DNA from: Halopseudomonas sabulinigri
GTDB taxonomy: Bacteria; Pseudomonadota; Gammaproteobacteria; Pseudomonadales; Pseudomonadaceae
DNA length: 64,000 nt
Direction of reading: 5' to 3'
Assembly (NCBI RefSeq): GCF_900105255.1
Contig: NZ_LT629763.1
Location: 1,426,001-1,490,000, forward strand
The notes beneath the pieces are model-generated. The model was not told where the DNA came from. It saw only the letters and a program-made list of their open reading frames with translations, and did not search any database. This document shows positions 1-9,608 of the stretch, piece by piece. Made by a program: the position numbers and the translations under genes. How positions within the stretch are numbered: position 1 is the stretch's first letter; the number at the start of each line of letters is the position of its first letter.

Positions 1-163
1 CCGACAACCAGTACAGCACCGGCAGCGGCTTGCCCTGATCCGCCTGCGGCGGCAGGTAAATACCGAACACCATGTCACACCGCAGCGCCTTGGACTGGTG
101 CCGATAACGCTTCTGCCAACCGCCGAAACTTTTGTTGGCAGAAACCAATTCAATATCGTTCAT
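1..163 (-). CDS. fghA: S-formylglutathione hydrolase, N-terminal part (cut by window edge)
   Basis: Only the first 54 codons are in the window; the gene continues past base 1. The translation begins MNDIELVSANKSFGGWQ and goes on with GIYLPP and LPVLYWLS, the conserved start of the FghA/FrmB/YeiG esterase family. This enzyme hydrolyses S-formylglutathione to formate and glutathione in the cytoplasm, the second step of glutathione-dependent formaldehyde oxidation. The ATG at 161-163 has a GGAGG ribosome site just upstream. adhC, which makes its substrate, lies directly upstream on the same strand, a classic pairing. The catalytic Ser-Asp-His residues lie outside the window. Confidence 0.9.
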   Translation of the reverse strand, partial: MNDIELVSANKSFGGWQKRYRHQSKALRCDMVFGIYLPPQADQGKPLPVLYWLS

Positions 164-184
164 AGGAAACCTCCGATTTCAGCG

Positions 185-330
185 GCAAGCTACAAGCTGC
201 AAGCGACCAGCAGAACAGTCATGAGCGCAGGGGCGACAGGTAGATTCCCAACCTGCCCCATCAAGCCTCCAGAAACCTGCTCGGTTCATCACCGAGCAGG
301 TTTTCTTGGCGCTTGCAGCTTGCGGCTTGC
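185..330. repeat. REP-like inverted repeat pair flanking a terminator hairpin
   Basis: Bases 185-205 and 310-330 are 21-base inverted copies of a GCAAGC/CTTGCAGC-rich element with two mismatches. They enclose about 105 bases that include the hairpin at 273-303. Similar cttgcagcttg-type intergenic repeats are common in pseudomonads. Whether this pair is a mobile REPIN or simply a structured 3' region cannot be told from one copy. Confidence 0.45.
273..303 (-). terminator. Rho-independent terminator after adhC (possibly bidirectional)
   Basis: A perfect 13-bp stem (273-285 with 291-303) has a 5-base loop. The outer A and T runs give a short U tract on either strand. It sits between the adhC stop and fghA on the minus strand, so it would end or attenuate adhC transcription before fghA. 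Confidence 0.7.
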
Positions 331-337
331 GGCTGCG

Positions 338-1557
<1,220 letters not shown>

Positions 1558-1570
1558 GGGGCGTTGGTGC

Positions 1571-2473
1571 ATGGGCAACTGGGAAGGTATCGAAGAATTT
1601 GTAGCCGTAGCTGAAACCGGGCACTTCACCGGCGCGGCTACTCGTCTGGGCCTGTCCTCATCCCACGTGAGTCGGCAGATTGCGAGACTCGAAGACCGTC
1701 TGCAAACCCGCCTGTTCTACCGCAGCACGCGTAAAGTCAGCTTGACCGAGGCCGGACAGACCTTTCTGCAGCATTGCCAGCGCCTGCAGGATGCGCGCGA
1801 TGAGGCGCTACAGGCGATCACCGACCTGGGCAGCGAACCCAAGGGCCTGTTGCGCATGACCTGCTCGGTTGCCTACGGCGAAAGCTTCATCATGCCGCTG
1901 GTAGACGACTTCATGCAGCAGCATCCTCAGCTGCGAATCGAAATGACCCTGACCAATCAGACGCTGGACCTGCTGCACGGCAGCTACGACCTGGCAATCC
2001 GCCTGGGGCGTCTGCAAGACTCCAGCCTGATCGCCACCCGGCTGGCACCGCGGCATATGTACCTTTGCGCGGCGCCAAGCTACCTGGTGCACCACGGCGC
2101 GCCGCACAGCCTGTCTGAGTTGCCGCGGCACAATTGTCTTATCGGCAGCAGCGATGTTTGGAGTTTTCAGCAACGCGGCAAGGAGGTGCCGGTGCGGGTG
2201 CAGGGCAATTGGCGCTGCAACAGTGGGCAAGCGGTGCTGGAGGCTGCCTTGCGCGGGTTCGGGCTGTGCCAGTTGCCGGACTACTATGTGCGCGAACATT
2301 TGCGCAGCGGCGCCTTGCGTGCCTTGCTGCCGCAACATCAGCCGCCGCATACCGCGGTGTGGGCGTTGTACCCCCAGCAGCGCCATCTCTCACCCAAAGT
2401 GCGCCAGCTGGTCGATTACCTGAAGCACGGACTGGCCTTACGTCCGGAGTACCGGCACGACCAGGCACCCTGA
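1571..2473 (+). CDS. LysR-family transcriptional regulator
   Basis: A 300-residue LTTR. The N-terminal winged helix-turn-helix covers about residues 5-63 (EFVAVAETGHFTGAATRLG, then SSHVSRQIARLE and LFYRSTRKVSLTEAG), followed by a LysR substrate-binding domain (about 90-290). I chose the ATG at 1571 (MGNWEGIEEF), where family similarity starts; a GTG at 1508 would add 21 residues. It is divergent from adhC, so control of formaldehyde detoxification is the natural inference. The ligand is unknown. Confidence 0.88.
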   Translation: MGNWEGIEEFVAVAETGHFTGAATRLGLSSSHVSRQIARLEDRLQTRLFYRSTRKVSLTEAGQTFLQHCQRLQDARDEALQAITDLGSEPKGLLRMTCSVAYGESFIMPLVDDFMQQHPQLRIEMTLTNQTLDLLHGSYDLAIRLGRLQDSSLIATRLAPRHMYLCAAPSYLVHHGAPHSLSELPRHNCLIGSSDVWSFQQRGKEVPVRVQGNWRCNSGQAVLEAALRGFGLCQLPDYYVREHLRSGALRALLPQHQPPHTAVWALYPQQRHLSPKVRQLVDYLKHGLALRPEYRHDQAP

Positions 2474-2497
2474 ATCGGCCCCCACGAAACACCCACA

Positions 2498-2521
2498 AAA
2501 AAGGGGCCGAAGCCCCTTTTT
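2498..2521. terminator. Bidirectional Rho-independent terminator
   Basis: A5-GGGGC-cgaa-GCCCC-T5 forms a perfect 10-bp stem with a 4-base loop. It lies between the convergent LysR gene and the DUF4168 gene and has A/T tracts suited to terminating both strands. Confidence 0.88.
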
Positions 2522-2529
2522 ATGCGTTC

Positions 2530-2571
2530 CCATAGCGGCGAAAGCTATGGAGATCAGACCTGATCAGGTCT
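2530..2571. repeat. Two further palindromes next to the terminator
   Basis: CCATAGC/GCTATGG (2530-2536 with 2544-2550) forms a 7-bp hairpin. A 16-base perfect palindrome AGACCTGATCAGGTCT spans 2556-2571 and reaches the DUF4168 stop codon. Their role is unknown; they may simply stabilise 3' ends. Confidence 0.5.
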
Positions 2572-2969
2572 TAGTTGTATTGCTGAGCGCGCTGGCGCAG
2601 CTCCATGTCGGTCTGCATACGCGAGGCGATTTCGTTGTAGCGCGGAATGTCCAGCTCCTCGTCCTGAATGGCCTCAACCATCTCTTTCTGGGCACCCATC
2701 TGCAGTTCCTGGGCTTCCTGCTGGTCGCCGGCACTGCTCAGCTCCTCAGTCAGGTCTTCACGAATTTCGTTCACTTTCTTCTCGGCACTGACGAACTTCT
2801 CCAGATCCGCTTCGCTGACCGGGGCCGATGCCTGGGCTGAGCCTTGTGGCTCACCGTATTGCTGCTGGGTGGCACCGTCCATTGACTGCGCCATGGCAAA
2901 GGGTACACCGGCGGTAGCGGTCATGGTGGCAATGGCAAGAGCGGCACTGAGCTTTTTAATGTTCATCAT
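2571..2969 (-). CDS. Small secreted DUF4168-type protein
   Basis: A 132-residue protein with a clear signal peptide: MNIKK, a hydrophobic core of about 18 residues, and a likely cut after AMA at about residue 27. The mature part is acidic, Gln-rich and helical (SEADLEKFVSAEKKVNEIRE, YNEIASRM), the pattern of the DUF4168 family of periplasmic or exported helical proteins of unknown function. The start has AAGGAG upstream; two adjacent ATGs (2969 and 2966) are possible. It is monocistronic, between a terminator and a divergent kinase gene. Confidence 0.75.
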   Translation of the reverse strand: MMNIKKLSAALAIATMTATAGVPFAMAQSMDGATQQQYGEPQGSAQASAPVSEADLEKFVSAEKKVNEIREDLTEELSSAGDQQEAQELQMGAQKEMVEAIQDEELDIPRYNEIASRMQTDMELRQRAQQYN

Positions 2970-3134
2970 GAGTATCTCCTTCGGTTGAACTCACTGAAGG
3001 TATTACACAGACCATGCCAGCTTTGCATAAAACACTCTAACTAGCTGATTAAAAACAATAAAATATTTTAAACGCAGGCAAAGCCCAGCTGCATCAGCTT
3101 GCATTAACCGAAATAACATGTATCTTTTTTAAAC

Positions 3135-4643
3135 ATGAGCAAAAAAGACCCGTTTAGTTTTGGCACACTAGCCCGCCGTTTGGCTCCTTCGCGCCTGAGC
3201 GGCCTGCAGCGCACCCTGCTGCTGTTTGTGGTGCTGCCACTCTTGCTGCTGACAGCACTCGGCATCCGCTTTGGGCTAGAGCAGGCCAGCCAGTTTCAGC
3301 AGCAACGCCTGAAAAATGACCTGGAGCTGATCGGCCGCGCCATCAGCATTCCCATCGGCACCGCGTTGGGCGAGAACGACCGCCAGGCTATTGAACTGGC
3401 ACTGGGCTCGGTCTTCGTGCTCGGCGAGGTGTACGGCGCCTCGGTGTTTGACGTCAACGGCGTGCGCCTGGCTTCGGCGGGCGTTACCGAAAGCGATCTC
3501 ACGCGTACCCGCATACCCGACCTGATTGTCGCCACCGGCGAGGCACAGCAAGGCTTCAGTCAGGTCGGCGGGCGCCATCTGTTCTCCCACTTCATGCCGC
3601 TGTTTGATGTTGGCGGCAACATTCAAGGCCTGATCCAGATTACCCGCCGCGCCAGCGACTTCGGTCGCGCGCTGGACCAGCTGACGATCATCGCCTGGGC
3701 CGCCTGGGGCGTGCTCGGGCTCACTATTATCTGCGCCGTCATGCTCGGCCACTACGGCGGCGTAGGTCGGCACGTGGATAAGCTGCTGGAGCATATGCAG
3801 CGGGTTGCCCAGGGTGACCATTCCCACCGCGCGGCACTGGAGGGGCCGGCCGAGGTCGCGGCGCTGGCCGAGGGTCTCAATCACATGCTCGACAGCATCG
3901 AGCAGGCGCGTCGCGAAGTGGATGAGCACCGCGCGGCGGAGACCGCCCTGCTGGCGCAACTCAAGGACAACGAGAAAATGGCGGCGATCGGCGGCATGGC
4001 CCGCGGCGTCGCACATGAGTTGGGCGCGCCGCTCAGCGTCATCGATGGCCGCGCCCGTCGCCTGCAACGCAGCAGCGATCCAGACTCGCCACAGCAACGC
4101 GAATTCAGCGCGATACGCGCTCAGGTCGCACGCCTGACCAGCACCGTGAAGCAACTGCTCGATTACAGCCGGCCCGCCGCCGCGACCCTGCGCAGAACCG
4201 ATCCCGTGCAACTGAGCAACAGCGCGCTGGACGCCATCACCCCGGAGTTCGAACAGTCCGGTAAACAGCTGCAGCGTCACTATCAACCAGCGGCGCCGGC
4301 GCTGTTCGGCGACCCGGCAAGACTGGAACTGGCCTTGCTGAACCTGCTGCGCAATGCCCTGCAGGCGGCGCGTAGCCGCGTCGAGGTGAGTCTGAGCAAC
4401 AACGAGCAGCAATTGATTATCCGCATCAGCGACGATGGCCCCGGCCTGCCGGACAACGATGTGACTCAGTTGCTGGAGCCCTTCTTCACCACCAAGGCGC
4501 CCGGCGAAGGAACCGGCCTGGGTCTGGCTATCGTACAAAACATCGTTGAGGAGCACGGCGGCGCCCTGCTGCTGGCCAACCGACCCGAGGGCGGATGCTG
4601 CGCCAGCCTGCTGTTGCCCATACACAAGGAGGCGGATGCATGA
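3135..4643 (+). CDS. Sensor histidine kinase
   Basis: A 502-residue membrane sensor. TM1 is at about residues 24-45, then a periplasmic sensor region of about 140 residues, TM2 at about 185-206, a HAMP linker, a HisKA domain with the phosphoacceptor His in GVAHELGAPL (about residue 294), and a HATPase_c domain with N box (LLNLLRNALQAA), DDGPGLP and GTGLGLAIVQ boxes. It overlaps the downstream regulator gene by 4 bases (ATGA), so the two form a two-component pair. The preceding 165 bases are AT-rich and should hold its promoter. The stimulus is unknown. Confidence 0.9.
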   Translation: MSKKDPFSFGTLARRLAPSRLSGLQRTLLLFVVLPLLLLTALGIRFGLEQASQFQQQRLKNDLELIGRAISIPIGTALGENDRQAIELALGSVFVLGEVYGASVFDVNGVRLASAGVTESDLTRTRIPDLIVATGEAQQGFSQVGGRHLFSHFMPLFDVGGNIQGLIQITRRASDFGRALDQLTIIAWAAWGVLGLTIICAVMLGHYGGVGRHVDKLLEHMQRVAQGDHSHRAALEGPAEVAALAEGLNHMLDSIEQARREVDEHRAAETALLAQLKDNEKMAAIGGMARGVAHELGAPLSVIDGRARRLQRSSDPDSPQQREFSAIRAQVARLTSTVKQLLDYSRPAAATLRRTDPVQLSNSALDAITPEFEQSGKQLQRHYQPAAPALFGDPARLELALLNLLRNALQAARSRVEVSLSNNEQQLIIRISDDGPGLPDNDVTQLLEPFFTTKAPGEGTGLGLAIVQNIVEEHGGALLLANRPEGGCCASLLLPIHKEADA

Positions 4644-6007
4644 GCCACACCGAACACCTGTTACTGGTTGAAGACGACAGCGGCCTGCGCGAGTTACTGC
4701 AGGAGGAGCTGGAGGCCGAGGGCTATCAGGTCACCGCCTGCGGCAGTGCCGAGGACGCCCTTGGCCCCCTGCAGCAGGCCGAGATTGACTTGCTGATCAG
4801 CGATTTGCGCCTGCCCGGTGCCGATGGCCTGAGCCTGCTGCCGCCCGCGCAGGCCCTATCGCCCGCCCCGGCAGTGCTGATCATCACCGCCTTTGGCTCG
4901 GTGCAGCAGGCGGTCAACGCGCTGCAAAATGGCGCCGACGACTTCCTCACCAAACCCCTGGAAATCGATCATTTTCTGCTTACCGTCAAGCGCCTGCTGG
5001 AGAACCGCCGCCTGCGCCGTGAAGTACAGCGCTACCGCTCGATCATGGCAGTGGAGCAGTTCCACGGCATCATCGGCCAGAGCAGCGGCATGCGCCGGCT
5101 GTTTCAGCACATCCGGCAGATGGCCGGTGCCGACGGCCCGGTGCTGATCCAGGGCGAAAGCGGCACCGGTAAGGAACTGGTAGCGCGCGCCGTGCACGAA
5201 GAAAGCGGACGCAGCGGCAAGCCCTACATGGTGGTCAACTGTGGCGGCATTCCGGCTGAGCTGATGGAAAGCGAATTCTTTGGCCACGCGGCCGGTGCCT
5301 ACACTGGCGCGCGCAAGGCCCGCGCCGGGCTGTTTCAACAGGCCGAAGGCGGCACTCTGATGCTCGATGAAATCGGTGAAATGCCGCTCGCGTTGCAGGC
5401 CAAGCTGCTGCGCGCCCTGCAGGACGGCAACGTCAGGCCGGTGGGTAGCGACCATGAAATACAACTGGACGTGCGCGTCATTGCGGCCACCAACCGCAAT
5501 CTGACCGAATGCGTCGAGCAGGGCACCTTCCGCGAGGACCTGTTCTACCGGCTGGAGACCTTCAACCTGCAGGTGCCGCCGCTGCGCGAGCGCAGTGACG
5601 ACATTCATTACCTGGCGGATTTCTTTCTGGCCCGCTTCAACGCTCGCCAGCAGCGGCAGATCAAGGGCTTCAGTGACGCGGCGCGCCAGGCACTGCTGCA
5701 TTACCCCTTTCCCGGCAACGTGCGTGAACTGCAAAATGCGGTGGAACGTGCGGCCACCTTTTCCCAGGGCGCACTGATCGAACTGCACGACCTGCCCGAG
5801 CGCATGCAAAGCAGCAATCTCAGCAATCCGGTCACCCACAGCCAGGCGCCAGGCAGCCCGCCGCAAACTGACGATCAGCTCCCCAGCCTGGAGCAGGTAC
5901 AACGCCGCTACATCCATCAGGTACTCGATGCCACGGGCGGCAACAAGCGCAAGGCTGCCGACATTCTGGGTATCACCCGGCGCACGCTTTACCGCTGGAT
6001 CGAGTAA
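4640..6007 (+). CDS. NtrC-family sigma-54-dependent response regulator
   Basis: 455 residues: a receiver domain (VEDDSG, phosphoacceptor Asp in LLISDLRLPG at about 55, conserved Lys in LTKP), a central AAA+ domain (Walker A GESGTGKE, Walker B GGTLMLDEIGEM, arginine fingers near [10 protein letters not shown]), and a Fis-type HTH at the C terminus (GNKRKAADILGITRRTLYRW). The sigma-54 contact loop reads GAYTGA instead of the usual GAFTGA; Tyr is found in some family members. The start is the ATG overlapping the kinase stop. It should activate RpoN promoters when phosphorylated by the partner kinase; its targets cannot be read from the window. Confidence 0.9.
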   Translation: MSHTEHLLLVEDDSGLRELLQEELEAEGYQVTACGSAEDALGPLQQAEIDLLISDLRLPGADGLSLLPPAQALSPAPAVLIITAFGSVQQAVNALQNGADDFLTKPLEIDHFLLTVKRLLENRRLRREVQRYRSIMAVEQFHGIIGQSSGMRRLFQHIRQMAGADGPVLIQGESGTGKELVARAVHEESGRSGKPYMVVNCGGIPAELMESEFFGHAAGAYTGARKARAGLFQQAEGGTLMLDEIGEMPLALQAKLLRALQDGNVRPVGSDHEIQLDVRVIAATNRNLTECVEQGTFREDLFYRLETFNLQVPPLRERSDDIHYLADFFLARFNARQQRQIKGFSDAARQALLHYPFPGNVRELQNAVERAATFSQGALIELHDLPERMQSSNLSNPVTHSQAPGSPPQTDDQLPSLEQVQRRYIHQVLDATGGNKRKAADILGITRRTLYRWIE

Positions 6008-6074
6008 CGCAGAGCATGCACCGCGGGCTGGCACTGCGGTAAGCTAGCTAATCGCACCCAGCCAGGAGAACCTC

Positions 6075-6515
6075 GTGTCACGCGTGTTACGGCTCAATAC
6101 ATTGCTCGATCGCCGCTTTCAGCCAGGCGCCATATCGCTCGACGCCATGCGGGCGGAACTGAGCCGACTTGATGCCCTGTGCAAAACGCTAGGGGTCAGC
6201 GAACTCAGCCGCTTTCTCGACACCACCGCCGTTGAGCTGCAGCAAGCGGTGATCCTGATAGATGACACGCAGGTGCCCACCGCGGACACTGCCAGTGACC
6301 CAGAAACCGGTTTAGCCTACGGCATCGAAGACATGAGCTGGCAGCCGATTGCCGCCGGGATGAGCAGCCTGGAAGCGCTGGAGCAACACCTGCAACGTGA
6401 ACACCAGGGAGCCAGGACCTCATCCCTGCTGGATGAGCTCGCCTACTGCCTCCGGGCCCTGAGCCCACTGGAAGCCGAGGGCGCGCAGTTTCACCTCGCC
6501 CTGACCCCGGACTGA
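6075..6515 (+). CDS. Hypothetical protein
   Basis: 146 residues starting at GTG with a good ribosome site (AGGAGAACC). No signal peptide or membrane segment. The N-terminal half is helical (LDAMRAELSRLDALCKTLG, LSRFLDTTAVELQQAV); the middle has an acidic linker and an aromatic segment (GIEDMSWQPI). I do not recognise a family. It lies after the two-component pair with a 67-base gap and ends 13 bases before the convergent HD-GYP gene. Confidence 0.7.
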   Translation: MSRVLRLNTLLDRRFQPGAISLDAMRAELSRLDALCKTLGVSELSRFLDTTAVELQQAVILIDDTQVPTADTASDPETGLAYGIEDMSWQPIAAGMSSLEALEQHLQREHQGARTSSLLDELAYCLRALSPLEAEGAQFHLALTPD

Positions 6516-6528
6516 CGTCCAGCAACCA

Positions 6529-9402
6529 TCAGTCGTCCAGCAACCCCCAGCCGCGCAACTGGTCGATACAGGCCGGCACATCCACCTCATCCAGTTGCTC
6601 TGGCGCCAGGAAGCGCCGGCCGTATTGCAGGTGCACACCGGTACTCAGAAACAGCGCCAGCAGCCGCGCGTCCAAATGCTGATCGCGCGCCATGAACAGC
6701 ATGATGCGTACCGACTCAGAGAGCTTCTTGGCCTCCTTGTATGGCCGATCGGCTGCGGTCAGGGCTTCAAAGATGTCGGCGATGGCCAGCACCCTATCCT
6801 CCACCGACAACTGCTCGGCACTGAGGCGCCGTGGGTAACCGGTGCCGTCCAGCCGTTCGTGGTGCGTGGCAGCCAACTCCGGCACGCGCGCCAGCGCCTT
6901 GGGAAACGGCAGGGTCGATAGCATGATCAGCGTCTGCACTATGTGGTCGTTGATCTTGAAGCGTTCCTCCGCCGTGAGCGTGCCACGCGCGATCGACAGG
7001 TTGTACAGCTCGCCCAGGTTACTGCTATGGGCTGGCAGCTCCATATCAAAACCCCAGCGGTTGGCGGGGTCGTTCGCAGCGACCGGCGGCTTGCGCTCGC
7101 CCCAGGGCACCAGGTGTTCCGGGCGGTCCATCAGCAACTGCTCTTCGACCGGCAAGGCCGCCGCCGACACGCCGATCAATTGCTGCTGCTCATCGCCAGA
7201 CAAACCCAAGCGATTGTCGAAGTAACGTAACCAGGTTTGCTTGCCAATCACCTGCAACCGCTCCCTATCTTCCTGCGCCATGAATTCACCACCGGTGTTG
7301 GCCTTGGCGACCACCGCAAACTCCTCACGCAGGCGCGCCTGCTCGGCGTCACGCGTTTGCTGCAACACCGACTCATCCTCGCCCGCGGCGCGACCTTGCC
7401 AATAGCGAATATCGGCTTCGCGCCAGAGCACTTCAAAACGGGTGCGAATTTCATGAATGCGGTTGTACAGGGTTTCCAGCTTGGTGGCCTTATCGACGAC
7501 ATACTCCGGGCTGGTGATCTTGCCGCAGTCGTGCAGCCAAGCCGCGGTGCGGAAGGCGTAGCGCTGCTCCTGCGTCAATGCAAAGCTGGCAAAGGGTCCT
7601 TCCTCTGCCTGCTGTGCCTGCTCCAGCAGCATTTCCGCCAGCTGCGGCACGCGATCGCAATGGCCGCCGGTATAGGGCGACTTGGCGTCGATGGCTGACG
7701 CCAGCAGCCGGATAATCGATTCCAGCAGTAACTGCTGGTCGTCGAATAGCTGCCGGGTCTCAATGGCCACTGCCAGTGTGCCGGCCAGGCTGCCAAGGAA
7801 CTGGCGCAGGCTGCGCACCGCCTCATTGGTCAGCAGCGGCGAGACCTCTACCGCCAGCACCCCCTGCAGGTCGCCCTGGCGATCACGCAGAGCCAAGGTT
7901 AGGTAACGATGCTCGTCGTCCAGCTGGCTGGCCAGGCTGCGCGCCGGATCTTTTAGTCGCGCGTCGTCCAGCGGCACACTGCCCGGGTAATGCACCGGCC
8001 GGGTGTCGCCGGCGCAGCGCAACACGCCGTCATCCTCGTCATACAGATACACGGCGCCGCCCTGCCCACCGGCAATCGCGATCAGCTGTTCTAGCACCAA
8101 GTCCAGCATGCGCTCCAGATTGGTTTCTCGGCTGAGCGTCAGGGTGATGGTTTGAAAGCGGGCAATCGCCTTCGCCATGCGCGCAGTCATCTTGCTCAGG
8201 TCGTTTACCTCGCGGATGCGCGAACGCACGCCAATCGGGGCACTGAAATCGAACCCAGCGAGTTGTTCCACCTGATCGCCCAGCGACTTCAGCGGCTGGC
8301 CGAGCCGCTGTCCCAACGCCCAGCCAATAAGCAGCAGCAGCGCCGCCAGAGCAAATACCAGCCGCGCCTGGTCACGCAGCGTATCGCGCACCCCGGCCAG
8401 AAGTTCCTTGGCCGGCATGGCGATCAGAATACTGCCGGGATTGTTACCCACCTTGCGCAGCGGCAGATTCAGTACGTACCACTCCTGCCCCCCGAGCTCC
8501 ACTAACTGCGGCGTGCGCGCCTCAGCGGCCATATTGTGTGCCGCCTCCAGCACTGGGACCCCCAGCTCCGGCAACGTGGCCAACTGCAGACCCTCAGCGC
8601 CGTCGGTGACGATCCGCTGCAGATCGGTGTAGGCAATCACTTTGCCGCGCTCGCCCACCAACGCGATCTCGGTACCGGGTGTGAGTCGCAGATCATTTAC
8701 CTCGCCCGCCAAGTCTTGCAGTGACGCATCCAGGCCAAAGACCACACCGGCCGGATTGCGCCGCGCCATGGTCACGCCGATATTCCTGTTGGTAAAAAAC
8801 AGGTAGGGCTCGGTCAACACAATATCCGAGGCAGATTCCGCCAATTGATACCAGGGCCGCGTGCGGGGGTCGAACCGGTAATCACTGACCGCCACCTCTC
8901 GCAATGCCTCACCCTGGTTGTCATACGCCAGCCAGCGACCTTGCACGTTGGCGCCAGCCAGGTGCTCTATCGACTGCACCAGATAGGCGGTACCTCGGGG
9001 CAACTGCCGCCCGCCGGCCTGCAGGCCGGACTCAACGCGGCGTAGCAGGAAGAAGTCGCCATTCGGGTACCCGGCGTACACCGCGCTGAGCGTGCGGTTG
9101 CTGCGTAGCGTCTCGATCAGGACCGGCAGGCGTTGCAACCGCTGCTCCAGCGTATTGCTCTGAGCCAAAGGGTCGTAATTCAGAATACGCAGCGCACTTT
9201 CCGCCGGCCCCAACAAGCGCTCCGAACGCTCATTCAGCAACACTCCCAGCTGCTGCGCGGCATCATTGGCCGCCGCGATCAACAAGGTACGGGAGCCCCG
9301 GTAGCCTTGCCACACGGTCAAGCTGGCCATCGCCAGCAAACAGATCACCATCGACCAAGCGATCAACCACTGCAGACTGACGCTCGACTTCGTCTTTCCC
9401 AT
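6529..9402 (-). CDS. Cache-HAMP-GAF-HD-GYP protein, probable cyclic-di-GMP phosphodiesterase
   Basis: A 957-residue inner-membrane sensor. TM1 is at about 10-32, a periplasmic double-Cache-like domain to about 340, TM2 at about 347-364, then HAMP, a GAF domain (about 420-555) and an HD-GYP domain (about 565-930). The metal and signature residues are present: GHCDRV, HDCGK (about 624-628) and HHERLDGTGYP (from about 847). About 218 residues separate HDCGK from HHE, where canonical HD-GYP domains have roughly 60, so there is a large helical insertion. It should degrade cyclic-di-GMP and so favour motility. I start at ATG 9402; a GTG at 9414 sits inside the ribosome site. Confidence 0.87.
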   Translation of the reverse strand: MGKTKSSVSLQWLIAWSMVICLLAMASLTVWQGYRGSRTLLIAAANDAAQQLGVLLNERSERLLGPAESALRILNYDPLAQSNTLEQRLQRLPVLIETLRSNRTLSAVYAGYPNGDFFLLRRVESGLQAGGRQLPRGTAYLVQSIEHLAGANVQGRWLAYDNQGEALREVAVSDYRFDPRTRPWYQLAESASDIVLTEPYLFFTNRNIGVTMARRNPAGVVFGLDASLQDLAGEVNDLRLTPGTEIALVGERGKVIAYTDLQRIVTDGAEGLQLATLPELGVPVLEAAHNMAAEARTPQLVELGGQEWYVLNLPLRKVGNNPGSILIAMPAKELLAGVRDTLRDQARLVFALAALLLLIGWALGQRLGQPLKSLGDQVEQLAGFDFSAPIGVRSRIREVNDLSKMTARMAKAIARFQTITLTLSRETNLERMLDLVLEQLIAIAGGQGGAVYLYDEDDGVLRCAGDTRPVHYPGSVPLDDARLKDPARSLASQLDDEHRYLTLALRDRQGDLQGVLAVEVSPLLTNEAVRSLRQFLGSLAGTLAVAIETRQLFDDQQLLLESIIRLLASAIDAKSPYTGGHCDRVPQLAEMLLEQAQQAEEGPFASFALTQEQRYAFRTAAWLHDCGKITSPEYVVDKATKLETLYNRIHEIRTRFEVLWREADIRYWQGRAAGEDESVLQQTRDAEQARLREEFAVVAKANTGGEFMAQEDRERLQVIGKQTWLRYFDNRLGLSGDEQQQLIGVSAAALPVEEQLLMDRPEHLVPWGERKPPVAANDPANRWGFDMELPAHSSNLGELYNLSIARGTLTAEERFKINDHIVQTLIMLSTLPFPKALARVPELAATHHERLDGTGYPRRLSAEQLSVEDRVLAIADIFEALTAADRPYKEAKKLSESVRIMLFMARDQHLDARLLALFLSTGVHLQYGRRFLAPEQLDEVDVPACIDQLRGWGLLDD

Positions 9403-9608
9403 TACGTTACCCACTCCCTGTCAACATCGAACCTAGCTGGTCTTGAGAATAGCCTAGCCAAGCCGCCTGCGAGCAGCTTCGTAAACGTCAGTCACATCGA
9501 TTCGGCGCATGGCCGCTACTTCGGCTGGTGAATAGCCCAAGCACAGAGCAAGCCAACTGCCCGCGGTTTTGCCATAGTGTGGCCAGCAGACAACAGGGAG
9601 CACCCCCG

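Noticed and set aside
6025-6045. TGGCAC element after the sigma-54 regulator gene
   Set aside because: Spacing to the next GC is 11 bases, so it does not fit a -24/-12 promoter.
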